A stretch of DNA of 64,000 nucleotides from the NCBI GenBank assembly GCA_017546165.1, contig JAFYXL010000001.1:1-64000 (forward strand), read 5' to 3'. A program made the translations under genes and the position numbers. The stretch is from Clostridia bacterium. GTDB lineage: Bacteria; Bacillota; Clostridia; Monoglobales; Monoglobaceae. The notes under the pieces were generated by a model that did no database searches, was not told where the DNA came from, and saw only the letters and a program-made list of their open reading frames with translations. This document shows, piece after piece, positions 7,611 through 17,246 of the stretch (positions are counted from its first letter, which is position 1; each line of letters starts with the position of its first letter).

Positions 7611-8795
7611 ATGAAAGAATTTGAACTCAAATATGGTTGCAATCCTAATCAAAAGCCTGCGAAGATATTTATGGAAGACGGAAGTGAACTTCCCATTGAG
7701 ATACTCTCAGGCAGACCCGGATATATCAACTTTCTTGATGCGTTCAACAGCTGGCAGCTTGTAAAGGAGTTAAAGGCAGCTCTTGGATTGCCTGCGGCAA
7801 CATCATTCAAACACGTAAGTCCTACATCTGCGGCAGTAGGTATTCCGATGAGTAATAACCTTAAAAAGGCTTGTTTTGTTGATGACATTGAGGGACTTGA
7901 TCAATCTCCCTTGGCTACTGCTTATGCACGTGCAAGAGGCACAGACCGTATGTCATCATTTGGTGATTGGATTGCACTTAGTGATGTTTGCGATGTAACA
8001 ACAGCAAACCTTATCAAAAGAGAAGTTTCAGACGGTGTGATTGCTCCCGGATATGAGCCTGAGGCACTTGAAATATTAAAGAGTAAGAGAAATGGTAATT
8101 ACAATATAGTAAAGATTGATCCTGATTTTGTTCCCCATCCACAAGAAAAGAAAACTGTTTTTGGCATTACATTTGAACAAGGCAGAAACAATTTCAAGAT
8201 TGATGAGGAATTACTTACTGAAGTTGTTACTGAGAACAAGGAAATTCCGGACTCTGCAAAACGTGACCTTATAATTGCCCTTATTACACTTAAATACACA
8301 CAGAGTAACTCCGTATGCTTTGCAAAGGACGGACAGGCAATCGGTGTAGGCGCAGGGCAGCAGTCAAGAATCCATTGCACAAGACTCGCAGGCAATAAGG
8401 CCGATATCTGGCATCTTCGCCAGCACGAAAAGGTTTTGAACCTTCCATTCCTTGATACAGTTGGAAGACCTGACCGTGACAATGCCATTGATGTATATAT
8501 CTCAGATGATAGTGAGGATGTATTGGCAGAAGGCATCTGGCAGAAGTGGTTTTCAGTAAAGCCGGAAGAATTCACTAAGGAGGAAAAGAAGGCATACCTT
8601 TCATCCATTAAGGGTGTTGCGCTTGGTAGTGATGCGTTCTTCCCATTTGGTGACAATATTGAAAGAGCTGCAAAAAGCGGTGTAACATATATAGCAGAAC
8701 CTGGCGGTTCAATCCGTGATGATAATGTAATTGAGACCTGTAATAAATATGGTATGGCTATGGCATTTACTAAGATGAGATTATTCCATCACTAA
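7611..8795 (+). CDS. purH: Stand-alone AICAR formyltransferase (PurH C-domain)
   Basis: A 394-residue protein covering only the formyltransferase half of PurH; the N-terminal IMP cyclohydrolase (MGS-like) domain is absent. The catalytic Lys-His pair is in SFKHVSPTSAAVG (about 66-78), and GVGAGQQSR and ALGSDAFFPF are further family motifs. It makes FAICAR from AICAR and 10-formyl-THF, which the preceding PurO-type protein would cyclise. The 151-base gap before it has no clear promoter; ACTGAAAGGATAG supplies the ribosome binding site. Confidence 0.92.
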   Translation: MKEFELKYGCNPNQKPAKIFMEDGSELPIEILSGRPGYINFLDAFNSWQLVKELKAALGLPAATSFKHVSPTSAAVGIPMSNNLKKACFVDDIEGLDQSPLATAYARARGTDRMSSFGDWIALSDVCDVTTANLIKREVSDGVIAPGYEPEALEILKSKRNGNYNIVKIDPDFVPHPQEKKTVFGITFEQGRNNFKIDEELLTEVVTENKEIPDSAKRDLIIALITLKYTQSNSVCFAKDGQAIGVGAGQQSRIHCTRLAGNKADIWHLRQHEKVLNLPFLDTVGRPDRDNAIDVYISDDSEDVLAEGIWQKWFSVKPEEFTKEEKKAYLSSIKGVALGSDAFFPFGDNIERAAKSGVTYIAEPGGSIRDDNVIETCNKYGMAMAFTKMRLFHH

Positions 8796-8801
8796 AGAAC
8801 A

Positions 8802-8926
8802 GAGTGGCTAAATTTGCACAGACCGCACAACTTGCTTTGTGCTACACATAAACCTCGCCACTTGCGGTGCACACAGCACAGCGGCGGGACTCGGTTTATG
8901 TGTTCTGCCTCAAATTTATTCCACTC
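8802..8926. repeat. Complex inverted-repeat element between AICAR formyltransferase gene and purD
   Basis: This 174-base gap folds into one large branched hairpin. The outer arms are GAGTGG..TAAATTTG (8802-8816) against CAAATTTA..CCACTC (8911-8926). An inner perfect 11-bp helix pairs 8844-8854 with 8893-8903 (ACACATAAACC/GGTTTATGTGT). A side hairpin GCACAA-CTTGC-TTTGTGC occupies about 8825-8842, and the apex carries further complementary segments. It has no T run typical of a terminator. It could be a structured RNA in the operon transcript, a processing site or a palindromic mobile repeat; I cannot tell which. Confidence 0.6.
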
Positions 8927-8969
8927 CGGAAAATAAAGTTATAAAATAAATCCGAAAGGTTTTGAGTAT

Positions 8970-10247
8970 ATGAAAATAATGGTAGTAGGCGGTGGCGGTA
9001 GAGAACACGCCATCATTAAGAAGCTTAAAGAAAGCAAAAACGTAACCGAAATTTTTGCACTTCCCGGCAACGGAGGTATTGCAAATGACGCAAAGTGCAT
9101 TGATATTGGCGCAAAGGAAATTGATAAAATTCGCGACTTTGCCGTAGCTGAGAAGATTGACTTTGCAGTTGTGGCACCTGATGATCCCCTTGTGCTCGGC
9201 GCAGTTGATGCACTTAATGAGGTTAATATCCCTTGCTTTGGCCCCACTGCAAATGCGGCAATCATTGAGGGAAGTAAGGTTTTTTCCAAGAACCTTATGA
9301 AAAAGTACAACATCCCAACCGCAGAATATGAAGTATTTGATAATTGCGATGAGGCACTTAAATATCTTGAAAATGCACCTATCCCAACTGTTATCAAGGC
9401 TGATGGCCTGGCACTGGGTAAGGGTGTAATCATTGCCAAAACCCGTGAGGAAGCAATGGATGCGGTTAAGTCAATGATGGAGGACAAAATCTTTGGCGAC
9501 AGTGGTAATAATATTGTAGTTGAGGAGTTCCTTACAGGACCTGAGGTATCAGTTCTTTCCTTTACAGACGGAAATGTGGTTATTCCTATGGTATCTTCAA
9601 TGGACCATAAAAGAGCAAAAGATAACGACGAGGGGTTAAATACCGGTGGTATGGGAACAATTGCTCCAAATCCTTATTACACAGAGGAAGTTGCTAAGGA
9701 ATGTATGGAAAAAATCTTTATTCCAACAATGGAAGCAATGAATAAAGAGGGCAGATGCTTTAAAGGTTGCCTTTACTTTGGACTTATGCTTACACCAAAT
9801 GGACCAAAGGTAATTGAATATAACTGCCGTTTTGGCGACCCGGAAACTCAGGTTGTCTTACCACTTTTGGAATCTGACCTTTTTGAAATTATGCAGCATA
9901 CAGCAGAGGGAACTCTAAAGGATGCAGAAGTTAAATTTGCAGACAAATCAGCGTGTTGCGTGGTTATGGCGTCGGAAGGTTATCCTCAGAAGTATGATTC
10001 CGGATTTGAGATAACAATGCCTGAGGATAAAAACATTTATGTTGCAGGAGCAAAACTTTCAGATGGCAAATTGCTTACAGCAGGTGGCAGAGTTTTGGGA
10101 GTAACTGAAATTGGTGATGATCTTAAGACGGCAATTGATGCGGCATACGAAACTGTAAAAACTGTTAAATTTGATAATGCATATTTTAGACACGATATAG
10201 GACAGAAAGCCCTGGCGGCAAAAAAATGCATAGGAAAGGATAGCTAA
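8970..10247 (+). CDS. purD: Phosphoribosylamine-glycine ligase
   Basis: A 425-residue GAR synthetase of the ATP-grasp fold that joins phosphoribosylamine to glycine. Signatures are the N-terminal MKIMVVGGGGREHAI, ADGLALGKGV (about 144-153), GLMLTPNGPKVIEYNCRFGD in the ATP-grasp core, and a C-terminal domain with VMASEGYP. Length is normal. GAAAGG precedes the ATG. It follows the large hairpin element and is six bases from purL. Confidence 0.95.
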   Translation: MKIMVVGGGGREHAIIKKLKESKNVTEIFALPGNGGIANDAKCIDIGAKEIDKIRDFAVAEKIDFAVVAPDDPLVLGAVDALNEVNIPCFGPTANAAIIEGSKVFSKNLMKKYNIPTAEYEVFDNCDEALKYLENAPIPTVIKADGLALGKGVIIAKTREEAMDAVKSMMEDKIFGDSGNNIVVEEFLTGPEVSVLSFTDGNVVIPMVSSMDHKRAKDNDEGLNTGGMGTIAPNPYYTEEVAKECMEKIFIPTMEAMNKEGRCFKGCLYFGLMLTPNGPKVIEYNCRFGDPETQVVLPLLESDLFEIMQHTAEGTLKDAEVKFADKSACCVVMASEGYPQKYDSGFEITMPEDKNIYVAGAKLSDGKLLTAGGRVLGVTEIGDDLKTAIDAAYETVKTVKFDNAYFRHDIGQKALAAKKCIGKDS

Positions 10248-10253
10248 TAAATT

Positions 10254-13200
10254 ATGGTGTACAGAGTTTATGTAGAAAAAAAGACTGAGCTTGCAGCGGA
10301 ATCAAAGTCCCTGAAAAATGATTTGGTAAAGCTGCTTCAGATAAAAGGACTTCGGGACCTCAGAATTGTTAACCGCTACGACGTAGAAAATATTGACAAA
10401 GAGCTGTTTGACTATTGCAAAGGCACGGTATTCTCAGAACCACAGCTTGATATTGTAACAGAAGATTTGAATATTGATGCAGATAAGTATTTTGCAGTTG
10501 AGTTCTTGCCGGGACAATTTGACCTTCGTGCAAACTCAGCTGAAGAGTGTATTCAGCTTATTTCAAAGGGTGACAGACCAACTGTTAAAGCAGCCAAAGT
10601 TTATCTTCTTTACGGGGATTTGTCGGATAATGATATAACAGAAATCAAGAAGTATGTTATCAATCCTGTTGAATCACGTGAAGCAACTCTTGACAAACTT
10701 GATACCCTTAAAACTAAATATGATATCCCTGAAACGGTTGAAACCGTTGACGGATTTTGCGCTTTGGACGAGGCAGGGCTTCAGGCAATGATTGACAAAC
10801 TTGGTCTTGCTATGGATATTGATGATATCAAATTCTGCCAGCAGTATTTCTTAAGTGAGAAGCGTGACCCTACAATTACAGAAATCCGTATGATTGATAC
10901 ATACTGGTCAGACCATTGTCGTCACACAACCTTCCTCACAACCATTGATAGTGTAAAGTTTGAAGATGAGCTTTTGCAGGCTGCATATGACAGATACATT
11001 GAAACAAGAAAAGAAATCGGCAGGACAAAGCCTATCAACCTTATGGATATTGGCACAATTGCCGCAAAATATTTAAAGAAAAACGGTCTGCTTGATGGTC
11101 TTGATGAGAGTGAAGAAATCAATGCTTGTACTGTTAAAATTGACGTTGAAGTAGATGGAAAGATTGAAAAATGGCTTCTTCTCTTCAAAAATGAAACTCA
11201 CAACCACCCAACAGAAATCGAGCCATTTGGCGGTGCGGCAACTTGTATTGGTGGTGCTATCCGTGACCCGCTGTCAGGCCGTTCATATGTTTACGGCGCT
11301 ATGCGTGTTACAGGTGCGGCAGACCCATTAAAGCCTGTTTCTGAGACTATTGAAGGCAAACTTCCTCAGAGAAAAATTGTTACAGGGGCAGCAAATGGAT
11401 ACAGCTCATATGGTAACCAGATTGGCCTTGCAACAGGCCAGGTAGATGAGCTTTACCACGATGGTTATGCAGCAAAACGTATGGAAATCGGTGCAGTTAT
11501 TGCAGCAGCTCCACAGGAAAATGTAAGACGTGAATGTCCTGTAGATGGCGATAAGGTTATTCTTTTGGGTGGCAAAACAGGCCGTGATGGCTGCGGCGGC
11601 GCAACAGGCTCATCAAAATCACATACAGTTGAGTCGCTAGAGTCTTGCGGTGCGGAAGTGCAGAAGGGTAATGCCCCTGAGGAAAGAAAACTTCAAAGAC
11701 TTTTCCGCAACAAAGAAGCATCACAGCTTATCAAACGCTGTAACGACTTTGGTGCAGGCGGTGTATCGGTGGCAATTGGCGAACTTGCTGACGGCCTTGA
11801 AATTGACCTTAATAAGGTTCCAAAGAAGTATGAGGGTCTGGATGGTACAGAGCTTGCAATCAGTGAATCTCAGGAGAGAATGGCTGTTGTAGTTGAAGCA
11901 AAGGATGTTGACAGATTCTGTGAACTTGCCGAGAGTGAAAACCTTCAGGCGACTGTTGTTGCAACTGTGAAGGAAAAACCCTATCTTGTAATGCATTGGA
12001 ATGGCAAAGAGATTGTAAATATATCACGTGAATTCCTTAATTCAAATGGTGCTGAAAAACATATTAATATCGCTCCAGGCAAGCCTGAAAAGTTTGACAA
12101 GGAAATCCCTGTTGACTTTAAGTCAGGTGTTATGGCCCTTGCAGATGACCTTAATGTATGTTCCAAGAGGGGCCTTTCCGAGAGATTTGACTCTACAATT
12201 GGTGCCGGCACAGTTCTTATGCCATTTGGCGGCAAAAATCAGCTTACTCCAATTCAGGCAATGGTAAACAAGGTTTCTGTTGAAAAACAACACACAAACA
12301 CCTGCTCACTTATGTCATGGGGATACAATCCGTTTATTGCTGAAAAGAGCCCATACCATAGTGCATACTTTGCGGTTGTCGAGTCTGTTTCAAAATTGGT
12401 TGCAACAGGTGCAGCATTTAAGGATGTTTATCTCACATTCCAGGAATATTTTGAAAAGCCAAAGAAGGACCCAAAACGCTGGGGCAAACCAATGGCAGCA
12501 CTTCTTGGCGCACTTGATGCTCAGAAGAATCTTAAAATTGCAGCTATCGGCGGCAAGGACTCAATGAGTGGTACTTTTGAAAATATTGATGTACCTCCGA
12601 CTCTTGTTTCATTTGCTGTTACAACCGAGAAGAATGAAAATATTATTTCACCTGAATTTAAAAAAGCAGACCACAAGGTGGTTTGGATTAGACCTGAAAT
12701 CGACAAAAATGGTCTTCCGGCAACCGAAAGTTTGCTGGATGTATTTAAAAAGGTAACTGACCTTATTCATAGCAAAAAAGCGGTTGCGGCATACACACCA
12801 ACCTATGGCGGTGTTGCAGAAGCGATAATGAAAATGACAATGGGTAATGGTATCGGCTTTACTTTTGATGATGCAATCACAATGGATGATATTTTTGCTT
12901 ATAGCTATGGTTCATTTATTTTGGAACTTGCTGAGGATGTGAATGTTGGAACATCTTTGGGTTATACTAAGGCAAAACAGACAATCTGCTACAAAGATAA
13001 TTGCTTAAGTATGTCAGAAATAAGCAAGGTTTATGAAGAAAAATTGGAAAAAATCTATCCTTGCAATATTGAAACCGAGAAGAAAGATATCCCTGCATTC
13101 AGCTATACTGAAAGAGGAAATGTTGCTCCTAAAATCGGCACAGCAAAGCCAAGAGTATTGATTCCTGTATTCCCCGGCACAAACTGCGAGTTTGACACAG

Positions 13201-13943
13201 CAAAGGTAATGCGTGACGCAGGTGCAGAACCTGAAATTTTTGTAATTAAAAATCTGTCACCGGCACATATTGCAAACTCTGTTGAGGAATTTGCAAAGTC
13301 ATTGAAGAACTCACAGATAGTATTTATTCCGGGTGGATTTTCCGGCGGTGATGAGCCTGATGGTTCGGCGAAGTTTATCACAGCATTCTTCAGAAACCCT
13401 GAAATCAAGGATGCAACAATGGAACTTTTGGATAATCGTGACGGTCTTATGTGCGGTATCTGTAATGGATTCCAGGCGCTTATAAAGCTTGGTTTGGTGC
13501 CTTACGGAAAGATTATTGACACTGATGAAAACTGTCCGACTCTTTCATACAATACAATATCACGCCACCAGTCCAAACTGGTACGCACACGGGTTGCATC
13601 GGTTAAGTCACCTTGGTTAAGTGCAGCAAATGTTGGTGACATTTACACGGTTCCGATTTCCCACGGTGAAGGCCGTTTTATGGCAAGTGATGATTTGGTA
13701 CAAAAATTGGCTGCAAACGGTCAGATTCTTACACAATATGTTGATTTGGAGGGCAAGCCGACAAATGACATTCAGTTCAATCCAAATGGCTCAACTTTTG
13801 CTATTGAAGGTATAACATCACCTGACGGCAGAGTTATAGGCAAGATGGGACATTCAGAGAGATGGGCAGAGGGCCTTTACAAAAATGTAGAAGGTCAGTT
13901 CGATATGGGACTCTTTAAGTCAGCTGTGAAGTATTTCGGATAA
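10254..13943 (+). CDS. purL: Phosphoribosylformylglycinamidine synthase, single chain
   Basis: A 1229-residue large-type FGAM synthase fusing PurS-like, synthetase and glutaminase parts. Order: an N-terminal PurS-like region to about 150, a linker with YWSDHCRHTTF (about 216-226), two AIRS-type halves (NETHNHPTEIEPFGGAATC about 313), and a C-terminal glutaminase with PVFPGTNCEF and CGICNGFQ. The predicted triad is Cys1070, His1200 and Glu1202, all present, so this enzyme should use glutamine, unlike the PurF in the same operon. Separate purS and purQ are accordingly absent. Confidence 0.95.
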   Translation: MVYRVYVEKKTELAAESKSLKNDLVKLLQIKGLRDLRIVNRYDVENIDKELFDYCKGTVFSEPQLDIVTEDLNIDADKYFAVEFLPGQFDLRANSAEECIQLISKGDRPTVKAAKVYLLYGDLSDNDITEIKKYVINPVESREATLDKLDTLKTKYDIPETVETVDGFCALDEAGLQAMIDKLGLAMDIDDIKFCQQYFLSEKRDPTITEIRMIDTYWSDHCRHTTFLTTIDSVKFEDELLQAAYDRYIETRKEIGRTKPINLMDIGTIAAKYLKKNGLLDGLDESEEINACTVKIDVEVDGKIEKWLLLFKNETHNHPTEIEPFGGAATCIGGAIRDPLSGRSYVYGAMRVTGAADPLKPVSETIEGKLPQRKIVTGAANGYSSYGNQIGLATGQVDELYHDGYAAKRMEIGAVIAAAPQENVRRECPVDGDKVILLGGKTGRDGCGGATGSSKSHTVESLESCGAEVQKGNAPEERKLQRLFRNKEASQLIKRCNDFGAGGVSVAIGELADGLEIDLNKVPKKYEGLDGTELAISESQERMAVVVEAKDVDRFCELAESENLQATVVATVKEKPYLVMHWNGKEIVNISREFLNSNGAEKHINIAPGKPEKFDKEIPVDFKSGVMALADDLNVCSKRGLSERFDSTIGAGTVLMPFGGKNQLTPIQAMVNKVSVEKQHTNTCSLMSWGYNPFIAEKSPYHSAYFAVVESVSKLVATGAAFKDVYLTFQEYFEKPKKDPKRWGKPMAALLGALDAQKNLKIAAIGGKDSMSGTFENIDVPPTLVSFAVTTEKNENIISPEFKKADHKVVWIRPEIDKNGLPATESLLDVFKKVTDLIHSKKAVAAYTPTYGGVAEAIMKMTMGNGIGFTFDDAITMDDIFAYSYGSFILELAEDVNVGTSLGYTKAKQTICYKDNCLSMSEISKVYEEKLEKIYPCNIETEKKDIPAFSYTERGNVAPKIGTAKPRVLIPVFPGTNCEFDTAKVMRDAGAEPEIFVIKNLSPAHIANSVEEFAKSLKNSQIVFIPGGFSGGDEPDGSAKFITAFFRNPEIKDATMELLDNRDGLMCGICNGFQALIKLGLVPYGKIIDTDENCPTLSYNTISRHQSKLVRTRVASVKSPWLSAANVGDIYTVPISHGEGRFMASDDLVQKLAANGQILTQYVDLEGKPTNDIQFNPNGSTFAIEGITSPDGRVIGKMGHSERWAEGLYKNVEGQFDMGLFKSAVKYFG

Positions 13944-13979
13944 AAATATTCACATTACCAAAGAAAGAAGGTAAAAACT

Positions 13980-15644
13980 ATGAAAACTGACATAGAAATT
14001 GCTCAAAGAGCAAAAATGCAACATATTTCTGAAATAGCTAAGATTGCAGGCGTTGATGAAAAATATGTTGAATATTATGGCAAATACAAAGCAAAGATTG
14101 ACCTTTCTCTCATAAAAGATAAAGATCGCAAGGCAAAACTTATCCTGGTAACCGCAATAACTCCAACTCCTGCGGGCGAGGGTAAGACAACAACAACCAT
14201 CGGCCTTGCTGACGGAATGAGAAAGATTGGCAAAAATACAGTTGTTGCACTGCGTGAACCATCTCTTGGACCGGTGTTTGGCGTTAAGGGTGGCGCAGCA
14301 GGCGGTGGTTATGCCCAGGTTGTACCTATGGAGGACATCAATTTACACTTTACTGGTGACTTCCACGCAATCGGTGCGGCAAACAATTTATTGGCTGCAA
14401 TGCTTGACAACCACATTCATCAGGGCAACAAGCTCAATATTGACCCAAGACGTATAACCTGGAAACGCTGTGTTGATATGAATGACCGTCAATTAAGATT
14501 TATTACAGATGGCCTTGGTGGCAAGGTAAACGGTGTTCCCCGTGAGGACGGATATGATATAACAGTTGCGTCAGAAGTTATGGCGGTACTATGTTTGGCA
14601 TCTTCAATCACGGATTTAAAGGAAAGACTTGCACGTATAGTAGTTGGTTATACCTATGACGACCAGCCTGTTACCGCAGGTCAAATCGGCGCAGCAGGGG
14701 CTATGACAGCGCTCCTTAAAGATGCCCTCAAACCAAATCTTGTTCAGTCCCTTGAGGGGACTCCGGCATTTGTGCACGGTGGGCCATTTGCAAATATTGC
14801 TCACGGCTGCAACTCGGTTATTGCAACCGAAATGGCAATGCGTATGGGGGATTATGTGATAACAGAGGCAGGATTTGGTGCGGATTTGGGTGCTGAAAAG
14901 TTTTTGGACATCAAGTGCCGTTATGCAGACCTGAAGCCATCTGCTGTTGTTATGGTTGCTACTATCAGAGCACTCAAGATGCACGGCGGTGTTCCTAAAA
15001 CAGAACTTAACAGTGAAAACTTAGAGGCTCTTGAAATTGGTATTCCAAACCTGCTCCGTCACGTTTCAAATATTAAGGATGTATATAAGCTTCCTTCAGT
15101 GGTTGCTGTTAACCGTTTCCCAACCGATACAGATGCTGAGGTTCAGTTGGTAATTGATAAGTGCCGTGAACTTGGGGTCAATGTAGTGCTCTCAAATGTA
15201 TGGGCAGAAGGTGGAAATGGCGGAATTGATATGGCAAAAGAGGTTGTAAGACTCTGCGAGATGGAAAATGATTTCACATATAGTTATGACCTGGATGATA
15301 CCATCGAAAACAAGATTGATAACATTGTAAAGCGTGTGTATCGAGGAAAAGGCGCTGCATTTACACCAAATGCAAAAAAACAGATTGAAAAGCTCAATGA
15401 ACTTGGATTTGACAAGTTGCCAATCTGTATGGCAAAGACCCAATACAGTTTTTCGGACGATATGACAAAGCTCGGTGCACCTGAGGACTTTACGGTTACT
15501 GTAAGAAACGTTAAAGTTTCAGCCGGTGCCGGATTTATTGTAGCCCTCACAGGCGACATTATGACTATGCCCGGACTCCCTAAAGTTCCTGCAGCAGAAC
15601 GCATTGATGTTGATGAAAACGGTGTAATCAGCGGATTGTTTTAA
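13980..15644 (+). CDS. fhs: Formate-tetrahydrofolate ligase
   Basis: A 554-residue 10-formyl-THF synthetase that activates formate with ATP and THF. The P-loop [16 protein letters not shown] (about 58-73), [21 protein letters not shown] and FTGDFHAI are diagnostic. Its place inside the purine operon, downstream of a ZTP riboswitch, makes sense: it supplies the one-carbon donor for PurN and the AICAR transformylase, and low donor levels raise ZMP/ZTP. It could also serve formate assimilation generally. Confidence 0.95.
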   Translation: MKTDIEIAQRAKMQHISEIAKIAGVDEKYVEYYGKYKAKIDLSLIKDKDRKAKLILVTAITPTPAGEGKTTTTIGLADGMRKIGKNTVVALREPSLGPVFGVKGGAAGGGYAQVVPMEDINLHFTGDFHAIGAANNLLAAMLDNHIHQGNKLNIDPRRITWKRCVDMNDRQLRFITDGLGGKVNGVPREDGYDITVASEVMAVLCLASSITDLKERLARIVVGYTYDDQPVTAGQIGAAGAMTALLKDALKPNLVQSLEGTPAFVHGGPFANIAHGCNSVIATEMAMRMGDYVITEAGFGADLGAEKFLDIKCRYADLKPSAVVMVATIRALKMHGGVPKTELNSENLEALEIGIPNLLRHVSNIKDVYKLPSVVAVNRFPTDTDAEVQLVIDKCRELGVNVVLSNVWAEGGNGGIDMAKEVVRLCEMENDFTYSYDLDDTIENKIDNIVKRVYRGKGAAFTPNAKKQIEKLNELGFDKLPICMAKTQYSFSDDMTKLGAPEDFTVTVRNVKVSAGAGFIVALTGDIMTMPGLPKVPAAERIDVDENGVISGLF

Positions 15645-15692
15645 TGGGACACTCTCACCTTTATTTGGAAAATTCATATTGGAGTTACAAAA

Positions 15693-16460
15693 ATGAAGAT
15701 TGCATATATAGGGATTGATTTATTTTATCCGGCACTTGAAAAATTAAAAGAACTCGGCTGTGAAATAATTGAAATCTTTACTTGCGAAGTTGACAATGTA
15801 TGTGAGTTTAACCTTAAGATATGTGATTTTGCAAGAGAATATAATATTCCCTTAACCAAATCAAGGATAAGCCGCGAGGATATAAAAAGATTGCTTGATA
15901 AAGGTTGCAAGGCGGCAATTTGTGGAGGATACTATTTCAAAATTCCCCACGATACAGCACTCCCTATTGTCAACATTCATCCGTCGCTTCTCCCTGATGG
16001 TCGTGGCTCCTGGCCTATGGCACAGAGCATTTTGTGGCGGCACAAAAAAAGCGGTGTTACCATACACAAGATTGCTCAGGGGTTTGATACAGGTGACATT
16101 CTCCTCCAAAGTGAATTTTTGCTGGATGAAGATGAAACCCACCAAACCTTTATGCAAAAGGCAAATCTGGCATTAAGCAAAATGCTGCCTCGATTGGTGG
16201 AAGATTTTGACAGACTTTATAGGATGGCAATATCTCAGCCTGAGGGTATGTACTGGAAGGCCCCCACCGAAGAGGATTATACTATCACGCCACAGATGTC
16301 AGTGGAAGAGGCAGACCTTATTCTTCGGGCCTTTTATGGGTATGAGTGTATTTATAAAAAACAAAATAAAAAAGAAGTTATTATCGGGGGACGGGCGGTT
16401 TTGTCAGACGATTTATCCGACAAGTCCTTTACTCTGAAAAACGGTTATATATCATTTTGA
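15693..16460 (+). CDS. Additional formyltransferase-like protein in the purine operon
   Basis: A 255-residue protein with a formyl_trans_N fold. The catalytic Asn and His are present in NIHPSLLPDGRG (about 90-101), followed by SGVTIHKIAQGFDTGDIL (about 117-134), which supplies the Asp. The order resembles Fmt/ArnA-type more than PurN enzymes, but the chain is short and lacks an obvious Fmt C-terminal tRNA-binding domain; the last 70 residues (TEEDYTITPQMS onward) are unassigned. Because it lies between fhs and purC it probably uses 10-formyl-THF. The acceptor is unknown. Confidence 0.75.
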   Translation: MKIAYIGIDLFYPALEKLKELGCEIIEIFTCEVDNVCEFNLKICDFAREYNIPLTKSRISREDIKRLLDKGCKAAICGGYYFKIPHDTALPIVNIHPSLLPDGRGSWPMAQSILWRHKKSGVTIHKIAQGFDTGDILLQSEFLLDEDETHQTFMQKANLALSKMLPRLVEDFDRLYRMAISQPEGMYWKAPTEEDYTITPQMSVEEADLILRAFYGYECIYKKQNKKEVIIGGRAVLSDDLSDKSFTLKNGYISF

Positions 16461-16498
16461 AAAAATTTAAATTAATATAAAGATAGGAGAAATACAAA

Positions 16499-17182
16499 AT
16501 GAAATTGGTTTACACAGGAAAGACAAAAGATGTTTACAGTCTTGAAAACGGCAATGTTATGCTTAAGTTCAAGGATGATTGTACCGGCAAGGACGGAAAG
16601 TTTGATCCGGGTGAAAATAGTGTTGGACTTACAATTGAAGGTATAGGCAAAGAAAACCTCAAAACATCTGTTTACTACTTTGACCTTCTTAAAAAAGCAG
16701 GTATCAAAACACATTATGTAAATGCTGATATAGACAATGCTACAATGGAAGTTCTTCCCGGCAAGGTATTCGGACACGGACTTGAAGTTATCTGCCGTCT
16801 TGTTGCAACAGGTAGCTTTATTCGTAGATATGGTGAATATATTGAAGACGGAACACCTCTTGAAGGCGGTTATGTTGAATGCACATTCAAGAATGATGAA
16901 AAGGGCGATCCGCTGGTTACAGGTGAAGGCTTGGCAGCACTTGGGGTTATGTCACCTGAAATGTTTGAAAGTATGAAGGAACAGACCTTAAAGATAACAA
17001 AGGTGGTTGCAGACGATCTTAAGTCAATCGGCCTTGACCTTTGGGATATAAAGTTTGAGTTTGGTTACAACAATGATGAAGTTATTCTGATTGACGAAAT
17101 TGCATCAGGCAATATGCGTGTATATAAAGATGGTAACATCGTTGACCCGATTGAGCTTACAAAGTTGATTCTCAACAGATAA
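16499..17182 (+). CDS. purC: SAICAR synthase
   Basis: A 227-residue phosphoribosylaminoimidazole-succinocarboxamide synthase, adding aspartate to CAIR. Motifs are [10 protein letters not shown] (residues 4-13), [18 protein letters not shown] (about 96-113) and [11 protein letters not shown] (about 181-191). AGGAG supports the start. It is the last gene of the operon, ahead of a strong terminator. purB, needed for the next step, is not in this window. Confidence 0.94.
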   Translation: MKLVYTGKTKDVYSLENGNVMLKFKDDCTGKDGKFDPGENSVGLTIEGIGKENLKTSVYYFDLLKKAGIKTHYVNADIDNATMEVLPGKVFGHGLEVICRLVATGSFIRRYGEYIEDGTPLEGGYVECTFKNDEKGDPLVTGEGLAALGVMSPEMFESMKEQTLKITKVVADDLKSIGLDLWDIKFEFGYNNDEVILIDEIASGNMRVYKDGNIVDPIELTKLILNR

Positions 17183-17191
17183 AGAACACAA

Positions 17192-17237
17192 AAAATGAGC
17201 ATATTGCTGTTTTCAGCAATATGCTCATTTTAATTTT
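17192..17237. terminator. Strong bidirectional terminator after purC
   Basis: A 15-bp perfect stem (17195-17209 with 17214-17228) with a TTTT loop, flanked by A-rich and T-rich runs. It separates the purine operon from the convergent DHHW gene. Confidence 0.9.
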
Positions 17238-17246
17238 ATATGATTG

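Noticed and set aside
10922-13408. Several long open frames antisense to purL and other purine genes (for example 13103-13408 minus)
   Set aside because: They lie wholly inside well-recognised genes, lack ribosome binding sites and have no family motifs; they reflect codon bias of the sense gene.
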